Shown here piece after piece: positions 41,933-54,700 of a DNA stretch of 64,000 nt. Numbering within the stretch: the first letter of the stretch is position 1; each line of letters begins with the position of its first letter. The notes beneath the pieces were generated by a model that had not been told where the DNA came from, did not search any database, and worked only from the letters and a program-made list of their open reading frames with translations. This stretch comes from Halicephalobus mephisto (lineage: Eukaryota; Nematoda; Chromadorea; Rhabditida; Panagrolaimidae). The stretch covers positions 1 through 64,000 of the forward strand of contig SWDT01000187.1 of assembly GCA_009193035.1 (NCBI GenBank). Reading direction: 5' to 3'. The position numbers were made by a program, and so were the translations under genes.

Positions 41933-43600
41933 TAATTTGGTTTCGATTCTAAGTATTTTGGATTTCTAGTCCTTGATCTCAGGATTTGTCTTAATGGCAA
42001 CAGGAAAAGGATAAATGTCTCCGGATTCCAAACTTTTGGTCTTTAGTTTTTCACGTATAAAAAATTAAAATTAATCTTTTAAAATTTTTAAAAGATTTTT
42101 AAAAGATTAAAAATTTAAAAAAAATTAAACTTTAAAAAATTAGAAAAATTAAATTTTCGAAATTTAAAAAAACTGAAACTTTAAAAAATTAGAAAAAATT
42201 AAATTTTTTTTTAATTTAAAAAGTTTTTAAAATTAATTTTTTTTTAATTTTTAAAATTAAACTTTTTAAATTTTTAAAATAACATAAATTTATTCTTTTA
42301 TTTTTTTGTCGATTATGAACTTCATTATTGCCTTTGCGAAAAGGTCTTTTTCAATTTCTTGCCTGTGGCGTTTTTGGGTTTTTTAATTTCTGGAAAATAT
42401 TGAATAATGTTTAATTTTGGCATTTTTTGTTTTTTAAAAATAAAATTAAAACTTTTCAAAACATCTTGGAGATTTCTAAAATATTTAGATTTTTATAGAA
42501 TTTTTAAAATTTTTAAAATTTTTAGAAAATTTTGAAGATTTTTGAAGAATTTATAAATTTTTAGAAAATTTAGAAAATTCTAGAATTCTAAAATTTTTCG
42601 AATATTTTCAATGATTTCCAGAATTTTTCGAATATTTCTAAAAATTTCGAAAATTAAACATTTTTGAAAAACTCTAGAATTCTAAAATTTTTCGAATATT
42701 TTCAATAATTTCCAGAATTTTTCGAATATTTCTAAAAATTTCGAAAATTCTTCAAGACCTCCAGAATCTCTTCGAATATTTTCAATGATTTCCAGAATTT
42801 TTCGAATATTTCTAAAAATTTCGAAAATTAAACATTTTTGAAAATTTTCATAATTTTTCGAAGACTTCTAAAAATCTCCAAAATTCTTCAAGAATTCCAG
42901 AATCTCTTCGAATATTTTCAATGATTTCCAGAATTTTTCGAATATTTCTAAAAATCTCCAAAATTAAACATTTTTGAAAATTTTCATAATTTTTCGAAGA
43001 CTTCTAAAAATCTCCAAAATTCTTCAAGAATTCCAGAATCCCTTCGAAATTTTCAAAAATCTCCAGAATTGTTTGAATATTTCAAAAAACTTTCATAATT
43101 TATTAAAAATTTTTAAGACCTTCAGAATCTTAGAAATTTCCAAAGAATTTCAGAATTCTTCGAACAATTGTGAAAACTTCCAGAATCCTTTGAAGATTTC
43201 TAAAGACAGAATTTTTTGAAACTTTTTAGAATATTTCAAATTTTTACAAAATTATTCAGTATTTTTTAAAATTCAGAAAACATTTTTAAAACCTTTAATT
43301 TCACGCCTCCTTAAATGATTCCGGAAATTTGTGACAATTTCGCGAAAATTCAATTTTATTTAAAATAATAAGACAGTATTGAATTCTTAATTGCTGCTTC
43401 GAGGTCCGCATTCGTCGTTTTCGTGGCCTTCTGAAGTCGGCAATTATTCGTCGTGACGTTTTTACACAGTAATTTGTAACTTTCAGTTTTACTTTTTCTA
43501 CAGTAACGTCTCATTGGATGTACAATTATTAATCGGATTAATTCTGAAAAATCCGGAAGATATTTTTTTTTTTTGCCTCAGGCGACAACTTTGACGATTT
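41933..43600. other. AT-rich region upstream of GPCR gene
   Basis: 42560-43060 is a tandem repeat of about 115 bp with TTCGAATATTTTCAATGATT and CCAGAATTTTTCGAATATTT. The remainder is AT-rich and holds the presumed GPCR promoter, with no recognisable motif. Confidence 0.5.
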
Positions 43601-43625
43601 TAATTTCGCTATTATTAGGTCAATT

Positions 43626-46600
43626 ATGAACTTGTCAGAAGATACAGTATACTATGAAGTCGTGGATTCTGGAGCGGTGGAAGAAGACCAATTTTCGTCC
43701 ATGTTCGTGATCGGCATGGCCGCGGGATATATCCTCTACGGCGTGGCGATAATATTCGGAATTCCGTGTAATGGATTTGTGCTTTATCGGATGACGAAAT
43801 TCGCGAAACATTCCGGAGACGTCTTTAGGTAAGATTTTGATACAAAAAGTAACTCACCCTGGTTGACTCTCTTAACCCCATTGGACTCCCTTGGTCTTTA
43901 AGTACAGTCGAACTTGGACATAAGATACCCCTTGGAACAGGGTAAAACATGTTGTAAGAAAGGATATATTAAAGTAGAGTCAATTTGAAGACAGACTAAC
44001 CAAACTCACTCACCGTATGCTATAACCCGAGATATGTTATAGAGGAACCATCTTATATCCAAGTTCTACTTTATTACAATTTCAAAATAAACTTGTTCCA
44101 TTTCTATTTTGATGATAGTATTACAGTCGAAATTGGACATAAGATACCCCTTGGGACAAGGTAAAACATATGTTATAAGAAAGGATATGTTATAGCGGGG
44201 ATGTTTTATATCCAAGTTCTACTGTAAATGAATTTTCCTTTATCGAAATCTATAAAACGATCCATATCAAAACCAAAATCAAATCGAATTTTCTGTAAAA
44301 ATCGAATAGCTCGACTTTCCTTATGTTGCGAGCAAACTGCAGATTTTACTTTAATTTTTATATTCATCTATGTCTAAGAATGCTGCAAGCAAAGTGCAAT
44401 TTTTTATTCAATTTTGTAATTTTTATAAATGTAAATATAGAAATTTGACCAATATGGCCAAATGTTGCGAGCAAACTGCAGATTTTACTTTGATTTTAAT
44501 TTTGATTTCGACTTTTGTACTGATTTTTTTTTATCGTTTCCTTGGGCAATAATAATGTATAAAAAAATTATTTAATTTAAATTTATTTTTTGTGGATTAG
44601 AATTTTATAGAAGATTCTGGAGCATTTCAGAATTCAATAAAACCAAAAATTAACATCTAAAATCGAGGATTTTGAAGATTTTTAAAAATTCTGAATTTTT
44701 TTTATTTTTTCAAAATTCACTTAAAAACTAAAAATTTAATAAAATTCCGAAATTTTCTAAAACCATATTTAACCGATTTCTAAAAACATAAATTATTTAA
44801 TTTTATCACGTTTTTGGATTTTTTTGAACGATTTCATTAATTTTTAACTTTTAAAAACATTTTTAATGATAAATTCGAAAATTTAAAACTTTTTTCAACG
44901 AAAAATAATTTTTTAGATATTTAAAAGTTATTTTTTTTTAATTTTTAAAGATATTCTTAATCCTCAAAAATCAAAAAAATATGTAATTAAAAAATTTGTT
45001 ATTTTTTGAAAAATATTTTTTAATTTTAAAAATTAGAAAATTTTTTTTAAATTCAAAAATTATTTTAATTTTAAAAATTATTTTACTGTAGAAATTTCCG
45101 AGAGAGTGAAGATTGAATTGACGTAAATTGGATGAGAACGAGGGGGATTTACGAAAGATAAATCTTCTGCATTTGTACAATGGAATTAATCGACAAATTT
45201 CTATTTTTGTGTACTTTTTTCGGATTGTTTTTTCTGCTGTGAGTAATAGATAAAAATGACCACAGTAGATAAAGGATTTAACATTCTCATCTTTTGCAGA
45301 AAAATTTTAAAAAAATAAATTGCAGTAACGTCTTGTTAGAGATCATAGAGAAAACGCTATTTTCGTAATTTTATTGGAGCTGTTTTTTCTTGATTAAATC
45401 GAAAATGTCTCACTTTACTAGAGATCATAGAGAAAACGCTATTTTCGTAATTGTATTGGAGCTGTTTTTTCTTGGTCCTCAACAAAAAGAGGAAAAAGTG
45501 GCTCAATCGACAAAAACAACAACATGCTAACTGTCAAACTCCCCATGAGAACCTAATCCCTGTTATTTGGCTGAAAGATATCCTGGGAGTCTTTAGTGGT
45601 CTTGGGACGAAAATTATTTTTAAAAATGTTTTAATTTTCGAAATTTAAATAAAAATAAATAATTTTTTGCAGCAATGGGACTGGCATATGTCTGTTCGCG
45701 ATGGCGATTGCGGACATTATCAGTTTGGTGTCGATTTCGATCCACTACATCCTGAGCTTCGGATTGATCCATTTCAACGTGCCGTTCCACACGGCCATCT
45801 GTAAACTCGTGATTTTCACGACCCATGTTTCGACTTCGGTCTCCATCTGGTCCTGGCTTCTGATGTCGATGTTGCGGTATCTGTCGGTGTACTACCCCTT
45901 GGTCTACATCCGGCTCTGGAAGCTGCCCACCCGGGTCCTCTCGGTCACCTTCGGGGGGGCCTTCATGACGAACATCTGGCTGCTGGTCATCGTGACTTAC
46001 ATTCCCCCGGAAATCACGAAATCCGGGGAGACGGTGTCCGCGGGAGGCTGTGCCCAGATGCCTTTGGTCGTCTCCGTCCCGGATCTGAACCGGGTTTTCC
46101 TCTTCGTCGAAATCTTCTGGTCGTTCTGCATCCCGACCGGAATCATCGTCTTCGTGGATTCCAGTGTTTATCTCTGTCGATATTCCTTAATCCGGCAAAC
46201 GAGAGAACTCGAAAAAGACCTGCGAAAATCCACCTGTCCCCAAACGAAAAAAAACAAAAAAACCCTCTGGCGCTGGCTGATCATCGCCCTGATCGACGTA
46301 GGGCTGAACCTCCCGGAGCAGATAAACAGGATGGCGGTCATCCTGGGTCTTGTAGAGGACTACAACGAACCCACAGAGTCCTATCTCCTGATGCGAGTGT
46401 TTGCGCAACTGCTGTATTACCTCCAGTTCAGTTTCAATGGAGTCTACTTGGCGTTGTTCATATATGACAAATCCACGAAAACCACTCAAATTCAAAGAAC
46501 GACGTCTGTGAAAAAGAAATCCGAGCAATTCGAGAACCTCACTTCGATGTTCAGACGGTCTTCTGAAGGCAAAACCAACAACAATTCCATCATTTCTAAC

Positions 46601-46693
46601 AGCGATGAGGAGCATCCGATGGTCATAAAGAACAGCTCGGGCAAAATACAGAAATATCCACTCAAAGCGATAAAAAGTTTAGAAAACGTTTAA
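43626..46693 (+). CDS. Rhodopsin-class G protein-coupled receptor (orphan)
   Basis: Exons 43626-43828 and 45673-46693 join at a Ser codon (AG/C), giving 407 residues. Seven helices can be traced. TM1 ends CNGFVLYR. TM2 carries the conserved Asp in FAMAIADIISL. TM3 opens with Cys (ICKLVIFTT) and ends MLRYLSVYYP, with Leu-Arg-Tyr in place of Asp-Arg-Tyr. An ECL2 Cys lies in GGCAQM for the disulfide with TM3. TM5 contains the Pro in SFCIPTG, TM6 contains NLPEQ, and TM7 reads FNGVYLALF in place of NPxxY. The N terminus has a sequon (NLS) and the C-terminal tail is long and Ser/Lys-rich. The pattern resembles nematode peptide-receptor-like GPCRs, but no ligand can be named. A GCTATTATTAG acceptor lies 7 bases before the ATG, consistent with trans-splicing. 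The 1.8-kb intron holds two MITEs. Exon 2 is much more GC-rich than its surroundings. Confidence 0.88.
43914..44072. repeat. Pogo-like MITE (family M) in GPCR intron
   Basis: CAGTCGAACTTGGACATAAG to ATCCAAGTTCTACT. Confidence 0.8.
44124..44224. repeat. Pogo-like MITE (family M), internally deleted
   Basis: CAGTCGAAATTGGACATAAG to ATCCAAGTTCTACTG. It is 101 bp instead of about 175 bp. Confidence 0.8.
45336..45474. repeat. 80-bp tandem duplication in GPCR intron
   Basis: AGAGATCATAGAGAAAACGC followed by TATTTTCGTAATT and GGAGCTGTTTTTTCTTG occurs at 45338 and again at 45419 with one difference. Confidence 0.9.
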
Positions 46694-46709
46694 AATTTAT
46701 CTCCATATA

Positions 46710-47060
46710 TCAAACTTTTGCATTTCACATAAAAAATTAATATATGAAACTCTAATTTGAAACAAGTTTTATACAAATTTAGAGCAATAAAAAGTTCGAA
46801 AAATTAATATATGAAACTTTAATTTGAAACAAATTTTATACAAATTTAGAGCAATAAAAAGTTCGAAAAATTAATATATGAAACTTTAATTTGAAACAAA
46901 TTTTATACAAATTCAGAGCAATAAAAAGTTTTGAAAATGAATAATCAATTTTAATATATGAAATGGTTGAATTTTATATAAATAAAAAAATTAATATATG
47001 AAACTTTAATTTGAAACAAAATAAAACAAGTTTTATATATATTTAAAGAACAAAACGTTT
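46710..47060. repeat. Tandem repeat, about 67 bp, 3' of GPCR
   Basis: AAATTAATATATGAAACTTT followed by AATTTGAAAC and GAGCAATAAAAAGTT, four to five copies. It may lie in the 3' UTR and contains several AATAAA words. Confidence 0.8.
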
Positions 47061-47348
47061 ATTTGAGATTTAAAATTTTCTTAAATTAAATTTTTGTGTT
47101 TTTAATTGAAAAAAAAATATATGAAATTGTTATTTCGAACGAAATAGAACAAATCTGAATAAAAAACGAATTTTCGTCGACGTGCGTCCATTTCTCGTCC
47201 ATCGTGCAGCGAGGGACTCGACTGGATCAGCTGCTTTCGTTATCATCAAAATCTTTTTTAACCGGTTTTTTATTCTCGCGATTGAATGGCTTTTAGATTT
47301 GGAGTAGATCATTTATCGAATGAACAAGTATGAATTACATTTGGTCCC

Positions 47349-47355
47349 TTTTTAG
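47349..47355 (+). promoter_or_regulatory. Probable trans-splice acceptor of cullin gene
   Basis: CCCTTTTTAG ends at 47355, 16 bases before the cullin ATG at 47372, with an in-frame upstream Met that would be removed. Confidence 0.5.
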
Positions 47356-47371
47356 AAGGAATCCCAGGCCG

Positions 47372-50300
47372 ATGGAGTATTACGAAGATGATTTTTCAAG
47401 TTACGACGTCGACGAGGAGGATTATGTAAATAACACTTATCAAGGATATTGCAAGGCGCTGTTTCCTCAACAGATTAATTTCAACGAAGTTTGGGACAGA
47501 TTGAAGGAAGTCGTGGATGGGATTCTGAAGCAGGAAAAAATCGAGAAAGAAAAATGGGATGCGGCTTTTCTGTGAGTTTTATTTTACATTTTCATATATC
47601 AATTTTAATTTTTATATATGGGTTTTTAATTTCCATACATCAATTTTAATTTTTATATATGGGTTTTTAATTTCCATACATCAATTTTAATTTTTATATA
47701 TGGATTTTTAGTTTTCATATATCAATTTTAATTTTTATATATGGGTTTTTAATTTCCATACATCAATTTTAATTTTTATATATGGGTTTTTAATTTTCAT
47801 ACATCAATTTTAATTTTTATATATGTTTTACGTTTTTACACATGGATTTCTGATTTCTATATATGGGTTTTTAGTTTTCGTATATCAATTTTATTTTTCC
47901 ATATATCAATTTTACTTTTCCATATATCAATTTTACATTTTTATGTTTTATGTCCCTACACGTAAATTTTTAACTTTTGTACATGTATTTTTGGTTTTTA
48001 TATATAAATTTCGTCTTTTCATATATCGATTTTACATTAGTGATGATTTTAGAGATGTTTATCAACTTTGTGGAGCGTTGCCGAGGGCGCTGGCCGATGA
48101 ATTGTACAAAGCTCTTGAAGCAAAGATTGTCGAACATGTCACTGGAATTAAAGAGGTTTTTTTCACTTTTCATATATAAATTTTACTTCGGATACTTCAG
48201 CAACTAGGTACTCTCGGTCGTGGAAGACATTTCTTGGAAGAATTGATGAGATATCACGGGATTATGAAAGAGGTCTCGATTCACCTAAACAACGTCTTCC
48301 GGTTTGGATTTTTTTTTGTTTTTTTATATATCGGTTTTTTCCAGACATTTGAATAACTACATAAGTCACCAATCCAGAGATATGGCGATCAACGAAATCG
48401 TGTCTAATCAAAAACGGAATTACCAGGTGCCGTTGAGATGCCACGTCGGAAGACTGGCCATGGTGATTTGGAAGGACAGGGTTCTTATTCATTTCTCCTA
48501 CAAAGTATGCAAGTTGATGCTGGAACAGTTCGAAGCCCATAGACTCGGAAATCCAGTGGATTTGATTGATCTCCTGCATGACGCCATAGATTGCTACATT
48601 GCTGTCGAAGATCCGATTCCGGAGTTCTTATCTCCCACAATTCCCTACAGACAACAAAAAGAAAACGGATTCAATTTCTACCGGAAGACTTTCGAAGTTC
48701 CATTGAAGGAATTGTGTGAATCTTACTATAGAAAAAAAGAAAAAACCTGGTCGACGATCGAAAACAACATTGAATTGATCGAAAACGTGGCTGATCTGAT
48801 CGAAAACGACAAAAAATTAACGAAGAAAATCATGCATCCTTCTACAGTATCTGCAGCAGAACAATGGGCAGCAGAGATTTTGGTTGAAGAAAAAATAAAA
48901 AATTCAAATTTATCCTTCAGATCCAGAATGAACAAAGAAAATTTCGATTCTGAAAGTTTAAAAAAATGTTTCCAAGTCCTGAAGTTGATAGATGAAGGAA
49001 TAACAACATTTGTGAATGACTTTGAAAATTACATTATTGAAGTTACTGGAGAAAATTTGGGAGATCAATTTAGTGATCCTAAAATTTTTGTCAACGCTAT
49101 TGCTGAAGCGAATAATAAATTTCAAAAAATTGTAGAAAATGTTTTTTCAAATCATAGTGAATTTCAACATGCAATGAACAAAGTAAGTTGGAAATTTATT
49201 AAAAAATAAGTGTAATTTTAAAAATATCGATATATTTATTTTTTATTTTTTTAAATTTCTGAATAGAACGATGCAACTTTGTAAAAAAGAAAAAAACGGC
49301 AAATTTGGTAATTATATTAGAATTATTTTTTGTTTTTTCAACAGTTCTAAAAACTTGCATTGAAATAATTTCTTTAAATTTTATTTTTATGATAATATTA
49401 TTTTTTAAATTTCTGAATAGAGCGATGCAACTTTGTAAAAAAGGATAAATTTAGTAATTTGGTTTTAAAATCGACTCTAATTCTTTTCGAGAACACTAAA
49501 ACTTTTCAAATATTCATTTCTAGATGATTTCGTAATACAGTCGAACTTGGATATAAGGTACCCTCTTGGGATCACCCAAAACGTATTTTATAAGAAAGGA
49601 TATATTATAGCAAGGGTAAATTTGAAGACAGACTAACTAAACTCACTCAGACCGTATACTATAACAAGGGATATGTTATACCAGGGGGTATCTCATATCC
49701 AAGCTCTACTGTATTTTAATTTTTGTGAATTACGATTTATGATTTAATTCAGGCCCTAAGGACACTTGTGAATCAACCTGGATCAAATATCCGATCTGGA
49801 GATCGTCTGGCTCGATATGCGGATATGATGCTGAGAAAATCCAAGGATAAAGAACCCGAAGAAAGAAGTCAGGAGAATTTGATTCTTGTTTTGAATTATC
49901 TCGATGATAAAGAACAATTTGAAAAACCATACCAAGTTTTCCTGGCTAATAGGTTGCTTGGGAAGATGTCAGCAGGGGCTTCTGTGGAGGAGCAGATGAT
50001 AGAAGCTTTGAGATCTGTTTGTTCGTCTGATTCTCTTCAAAGATTTACAAGAATGTGTTATGATATTAAACAAAGTCAAATTGAAAAAAATAATTTTTAC
50101 AAACATGAAGAAAAAAATCCATATTTTCCTATTGAATTTTTCGTTCTTCAAACAGGTGCATGGCCTCTTCAATCCACATCAGAAGATATTGATTATCCAG
50201 ATGAAGTTAAAAAAGCAATGAGTAGTTTTAATAAGTATTACACTGGGGCACATGATGGAAGAACTTTAACTTGGGCTTCGGCGATATCGACTTTGGATGT

Positions 50301-51090
50301 GGAATTGACGTATTTAGATAAGCCATATACTGTAACTATGACAGGAATTCATTTTGAAATTTTAAAAGCTTTTGAAATTGAAGATAGTCTTCAAGTCGGA
50401 CAATTGGAAACAAGGGTATCAATGAGTCTAGAAGGAATTAAGAAATATTTAAAAGCTTTCTTAGATAATCAAATTTTTCTCTGTGGAGTTAGATTGGTAA
50501 GTTGGAAATTTTAAAATTATAATTTTCAAGAATTTTTACAAAAGTATGATTTTTAAAAATTTTTACAAAAATATGATTTTTTAAAATTCTACAAAAGTTT
50601 ATTTTTTTAGTTTTTATATAAATATGATTTTTGAAAATTCTACAAAAATTTAATTTTTAAAAAATCATATTTTTGTAAAAAATTTTAAAGTTTTGTAAAA
50701 ATTTAATTTTTTAGTTTTTATATAAATATGATTTTTTAGGATGAGATTGAAGAATCTACCAGAATTTTGTTGAATTTGAAAATGACAAGAAAAAATAATA
50801 GATTTCGTCTTGGAATTCCTTTAACGAACAAAACTGTGAAGCTTGAAACTCGTCCAGAAGTGGCAGATGCTCAAAATAATCAAAAACATTACATCGATTG
50901 TGTGATTGTGAGGATTATGAAAACGAAAAAAACGATGAAACACACGGAGTTGATGACGGAAGTGATCGATGTAGTCAAGGACAGATTTGCACCTTCGACG
51001 ACTTTGATTAAAAGCTGTATCGAATCCCTCATTCAACGTGCTTATATGAAAAGAACAGAAGAAATGGATGTTTACGAGTACATTTCCTAG
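47372..51090 (+). CDS. Cullin (CUL1-like), ubiquitin ligase scaffold
   Basis: Exons 47372-47571, 48053-48155, 48201-48301, 48345-49182, 49753-50496 and 50740-51090; phases agree throughout, giving 778 residues, the usual cullin length. The N-terminal helical repeats align with CUL1 (VFRHLNNYISHQSRDMAI corresponds to the LNRHW ... DEGR segment). The central cullin-homology part shows ARYADMMLRKSKDKEPEE, LNYLDDKEQFEKPYQVFLAN and TGAWPLQS. The C-terminal winged-helix end carries the neddylation motif VRIMKTKK (family IVRIMKxRK, Lys modified by NEDD8) and ends SLIQRAYMKRTEEMDVYEYIS. Cullins hold a RING protein at the C terminus and an adaptor at the N terminus. The divergent N terminus makes the adaptor class uncertain, with CUL1/CUL6-type most likely by the overall match. 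Intron 1 is a minisatellite, and intron 4 holds a MITE. Confidence 0.92.
47590..48030. repeat. Intronic minisatellite, about 42 bp, in cullin intron 1
   Basis: CATCAATTTTAATTTTTATA followed by TATGGGTTTTTAATTTCCATA, about ten copies, degenerating to the right. It fills almost the whole intron. Confidence 0.85.
49538..49711. repeat. Pogo-like MITE (family M) in cullin intron 4
   Basis: CAGTCGAACTTGGATATAAG to CATATCCAAGCTCTACTG, flanked by TA. Confidence 0.85.
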
Positions 51091-51139
51091 ATCACAATTG
51101 TACAGCATTACAGTTTATCAAAATTCATAATCAAAATTC

Positions 51140-51655
51140 GAAATCAAAAATTTGGAATTTTCGCGTTGAGACAAAACTCTCAAAATTTGGAATTTTCGCG
51201 TTGAGACAAAACTCTCAAAATTTGGAATTTTCGCGTTGAGACAAAACTCTAAAAATTTGAATCTTTCGCGTTGAGACAAAACTCTCAAAATTTGTATTTT
51301 TCGCGTTGAGACAAAACTTAAAATTTGAATTTTTCGTGCTATGACAGCATTTACAGATTTTTTTCTAAAAAACTATTGTACTTAATAGTAACTATTATAA
51401 TTTATTTGAATTTTTAAATCAAGAATTATTCATAAATATTGTCTCAACGCGAGAAATCCAAATTTCGAAAATTTTGTCTTAATGCGAAAAATTTAAATTT
51501 TTAGAGTTTTGTCTCAACGCGAAAATTCCAAATTTCGAAAATTTTGTCTCAACGCGAAAAATTAAAATTTCAGAAGTTTTGTCTCAACGCGAAAAATTAA
51601 AATTTCAGAAGTTTTGTCTCAACACGAAAATTCAAATTTTTGACTTTGAATTTTG
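51140..51655. repeat. Mirror-image satellite 3' of cullin gene
   Basis: Left arm (51140-51330): about five copies of GAATTTTCGCGTTGAGACAA followed by AACTCTCAAAATTTG. Right arm (51440-51655): about six reverse-complement copies (TTTTGTCTCAACGCGAAAAT). The spacer is about 110 bp. The whole lies between the convergent cullin and acid phosphatase genes. Confidence 0.9.
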
Positions 51656-51785
51656 ATTGTGAACTTTGATAAAACAGAGTACAGATTTATAAACTATCTA
51701 ATGATTACTGTAAAGATTATAAATTAGTTATTTCTTGAAGAGAATTTATTTTAAAAACATCTTGAAATGATTACCTCAGAGAAAG

Positions 51786-54700
51786 TTAATTTTTAAAAAG
51801 AAAAACAAAAATTAAGATGATGAAGCCAGAAATTCTAGGGACTTCAGAAGACGCTTTCGTGTTAGAAGGTTTGTTGATGGAAGTTGTACAAAGCTGAAAT
51901 TAAGAAATTAAAAATTATTAATTTACAGTAATTCTTACTGTTCTGGCATCAGGAATTGGTTTGTAAGGTTCAGATCGTTTGGCCAAATTTTCGAGGGTAC
52001 AAGGGGTTCCACATTTCGTTATGCTTTGCGTGACTTCTACCATGTTTTCGTTCAAAGGGAAATACATGAACTGAAAATTATTGAATTTAAAAATAAATAT
52101 TAGAATTAAATTAAAATAAAAAATAAAGTAAATATTAGAATTTAGTTTAAAAATTAAATTAAAATTAAAATAAATATAAAAAATAAAATAAATATTAAAG
52201 TTAAATTTAAAAATTAAATTAAAATTAAAATTAATTTTAAAAATAAAATAAATAGTAAAATTTAGTTAAAAAATAAATTAAATTTCAAAATAAATATTAA
52301 AATTAAAATTAAATTAAATTTTCAAAGTAAAGTAAATATTAGAATTAAACAAAAATAATATTTAAAAACTAAGTTTAAACTAAAATAAAAATAAAATTTT
52401 AAAAATAAATATTAGAATTAAATTTAAATACCTTGACATAAGTACTATTGTCAGGTTTCTGCCATAATTCTACCGTAACACAGGAAGAATAATGAGGATA
52501 ACCATCTTGATTCCAGTTTGTCATGTGGAATCCGAGAGTCGAGAACAAAGCAGCAAGAGTGGTGTCGTGGGCAGAGTAGGCGTAGTAAGCTAAATCGTTG
52601 AAGAAACCACAATGAGGATCTCCGGAGTTCTTTAAACAGTAAAGTTTTTGTTCCATGTGGCCGATTATGGACCAGAGAAGACTGCCACCTCGGATTTTGG
52701 GGATCTCAATGGAGAAGTCAGTGTTGTTTTGTGGCGCCAAATCTGCAAAAAATTAATAATTTTTTTAGTATTTCTGAAAGCGAGAAGATTCTCAAAACGA
52801 AAGTCCCTGAGGCAAACACAAGTACTCTGTAATTACTCGTAATTGAGCGTACTTAATTATACTCATTGGACGTATGAAACCTAAAATAAATATGGGATCA
52901 AAAAATTCTTCTCCACCTTTGTTTTCAGTTCCTATGTAGAAAAATAAGTATAATCAAGTACGCTCAATTACGGTTAGTTACAGGTAATTGTGGATTACTT
53001 GTGAAAGGTACCCACTTGCAACAGTAATCCTGTTCAAAAATTAGAAAAAACGACGGAACTAAACTATTAGAAGCTATTATTAGTTTTGTATTGTTTGGCT
53101 GATTGAATAAATCAGAGAATTATAATTCGTATAGAATCAGTCAATTAAAGGAACAAATTCCTTTGCATATAGACAGTATATAGGGAAAATCACAGGTGAT
53201 TTGCAACCACTGCTAACTGAATGCAATCGACTCATAAGAGCTTTTGAATGTAATCTTCAATAGATTGGATTCTAAGTGAGTATAATCGATGGCAATGATT
53301 GCAATCAAGCAGAGGTTGATTATAAGTGAATGTTACCTATGTGTTTGAGACATTTTTTCCCTCATAGGTGATTTGCAACCACTGCTAACTGAATGCAATG
53401 GACACATAAGAGCTTTTGAATGTAATCCTCAACAGATTGGGTTCTAAATAAGTATAATCGATGGCAATGATTGCAATCAAGCAGAGGTTGATTATAACTG
53501 AATGTTACCGATGTGTTTGATTGCATTCAGTTAGTGATGATTGCAATATTACCTGTGATAAGAAATCGGTTATGAGACGTTCCTGTCCCAAGCATTTATA
53601 TTCCTATACTGTAACTATAACTGAAAAAAGTACTTATAATAACGTAATGAGACTTGCAAATTCTAAATCCGAAATCAGAATCAAAGGTTAGCTTTTAGAA
53701 TCTAGGATTCTGAAGACTAACTCTGGATTTTAAAGATATATCAAATTTTATATCAAAACTATAAAAAACTTATCTAAAATAGCTTTTAGAATACTATATA
53801 ACAAATACAAAGTTATTTAAAATGATTTTTCATTTTTAATTTTTAAATTAAAGCTGTAAAAATTCAAACACAAATGCTTGGCACAGGAACGTCTGGAACA
53901 GAAATATTATATCATGAAGAAATCGTTTCTTTTAGTTACCAGACACAAAAAGGATACATTAAATATATTATATCGATAGATTATATTCAATATATTCTGA
54001 TATATTAACAACTAATGTATTTGGTATATTATATTTAATTATTGATAGATTATATTCAATATATTCTGATGTATTAACAACTATGTATTCGGTGTATTAT
54101 ATTTAATTATTGATAGATTATATTCAATATATTCTGATGTATTAACAACTATGTATTTGTTATACAATATTTAATAGATTGATACACTATATTCAATGCG
54201 TCAAATGATACATTGAATATAGTATATCGATATATTATGTTTAATATATTCTGATGTATTAACAACTGTATTCGATACATTATATTCAATGCGCCAAATA
54301 ATACATTGAATATAGTATATCGATACATAAATTGAACTTAATATATCAATACATTATATTTAATATATCGATATATATTCAATTTATGAATCGATATATT
54401 AAATGATTTTGCTTATATCCAAGACGATTTGTGGAGTTATCAAATACGACAGCTCAAGTAAGAATCTCGGATAATGACTGATTTCCTCTTTTGTAATTAT
54501 TTTTTTATCTTTTTGCCGAAGAATAATACTCAATTTGTAACTCCATAAGATTGAAGTAAACTTACTTAATCCGTTGTTCCAGTATTCCACTATTTCATTG
54601 GTTTCGTTGATCACTTGATAGATTGTTTTTGTTCCATTTTCCCATTTTTGATTGGCCCAAGTAGGCAAGGTTTTATTATTAGACTTCTCGATGAAGAGAG

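Noticed and set aside
46187..46615. 142-codon minus-strand frame inside the GPCR
   Set aside because: It is the antisense of a GC-rich GPCR exon that shows clear receptor motifs on the plus strand.
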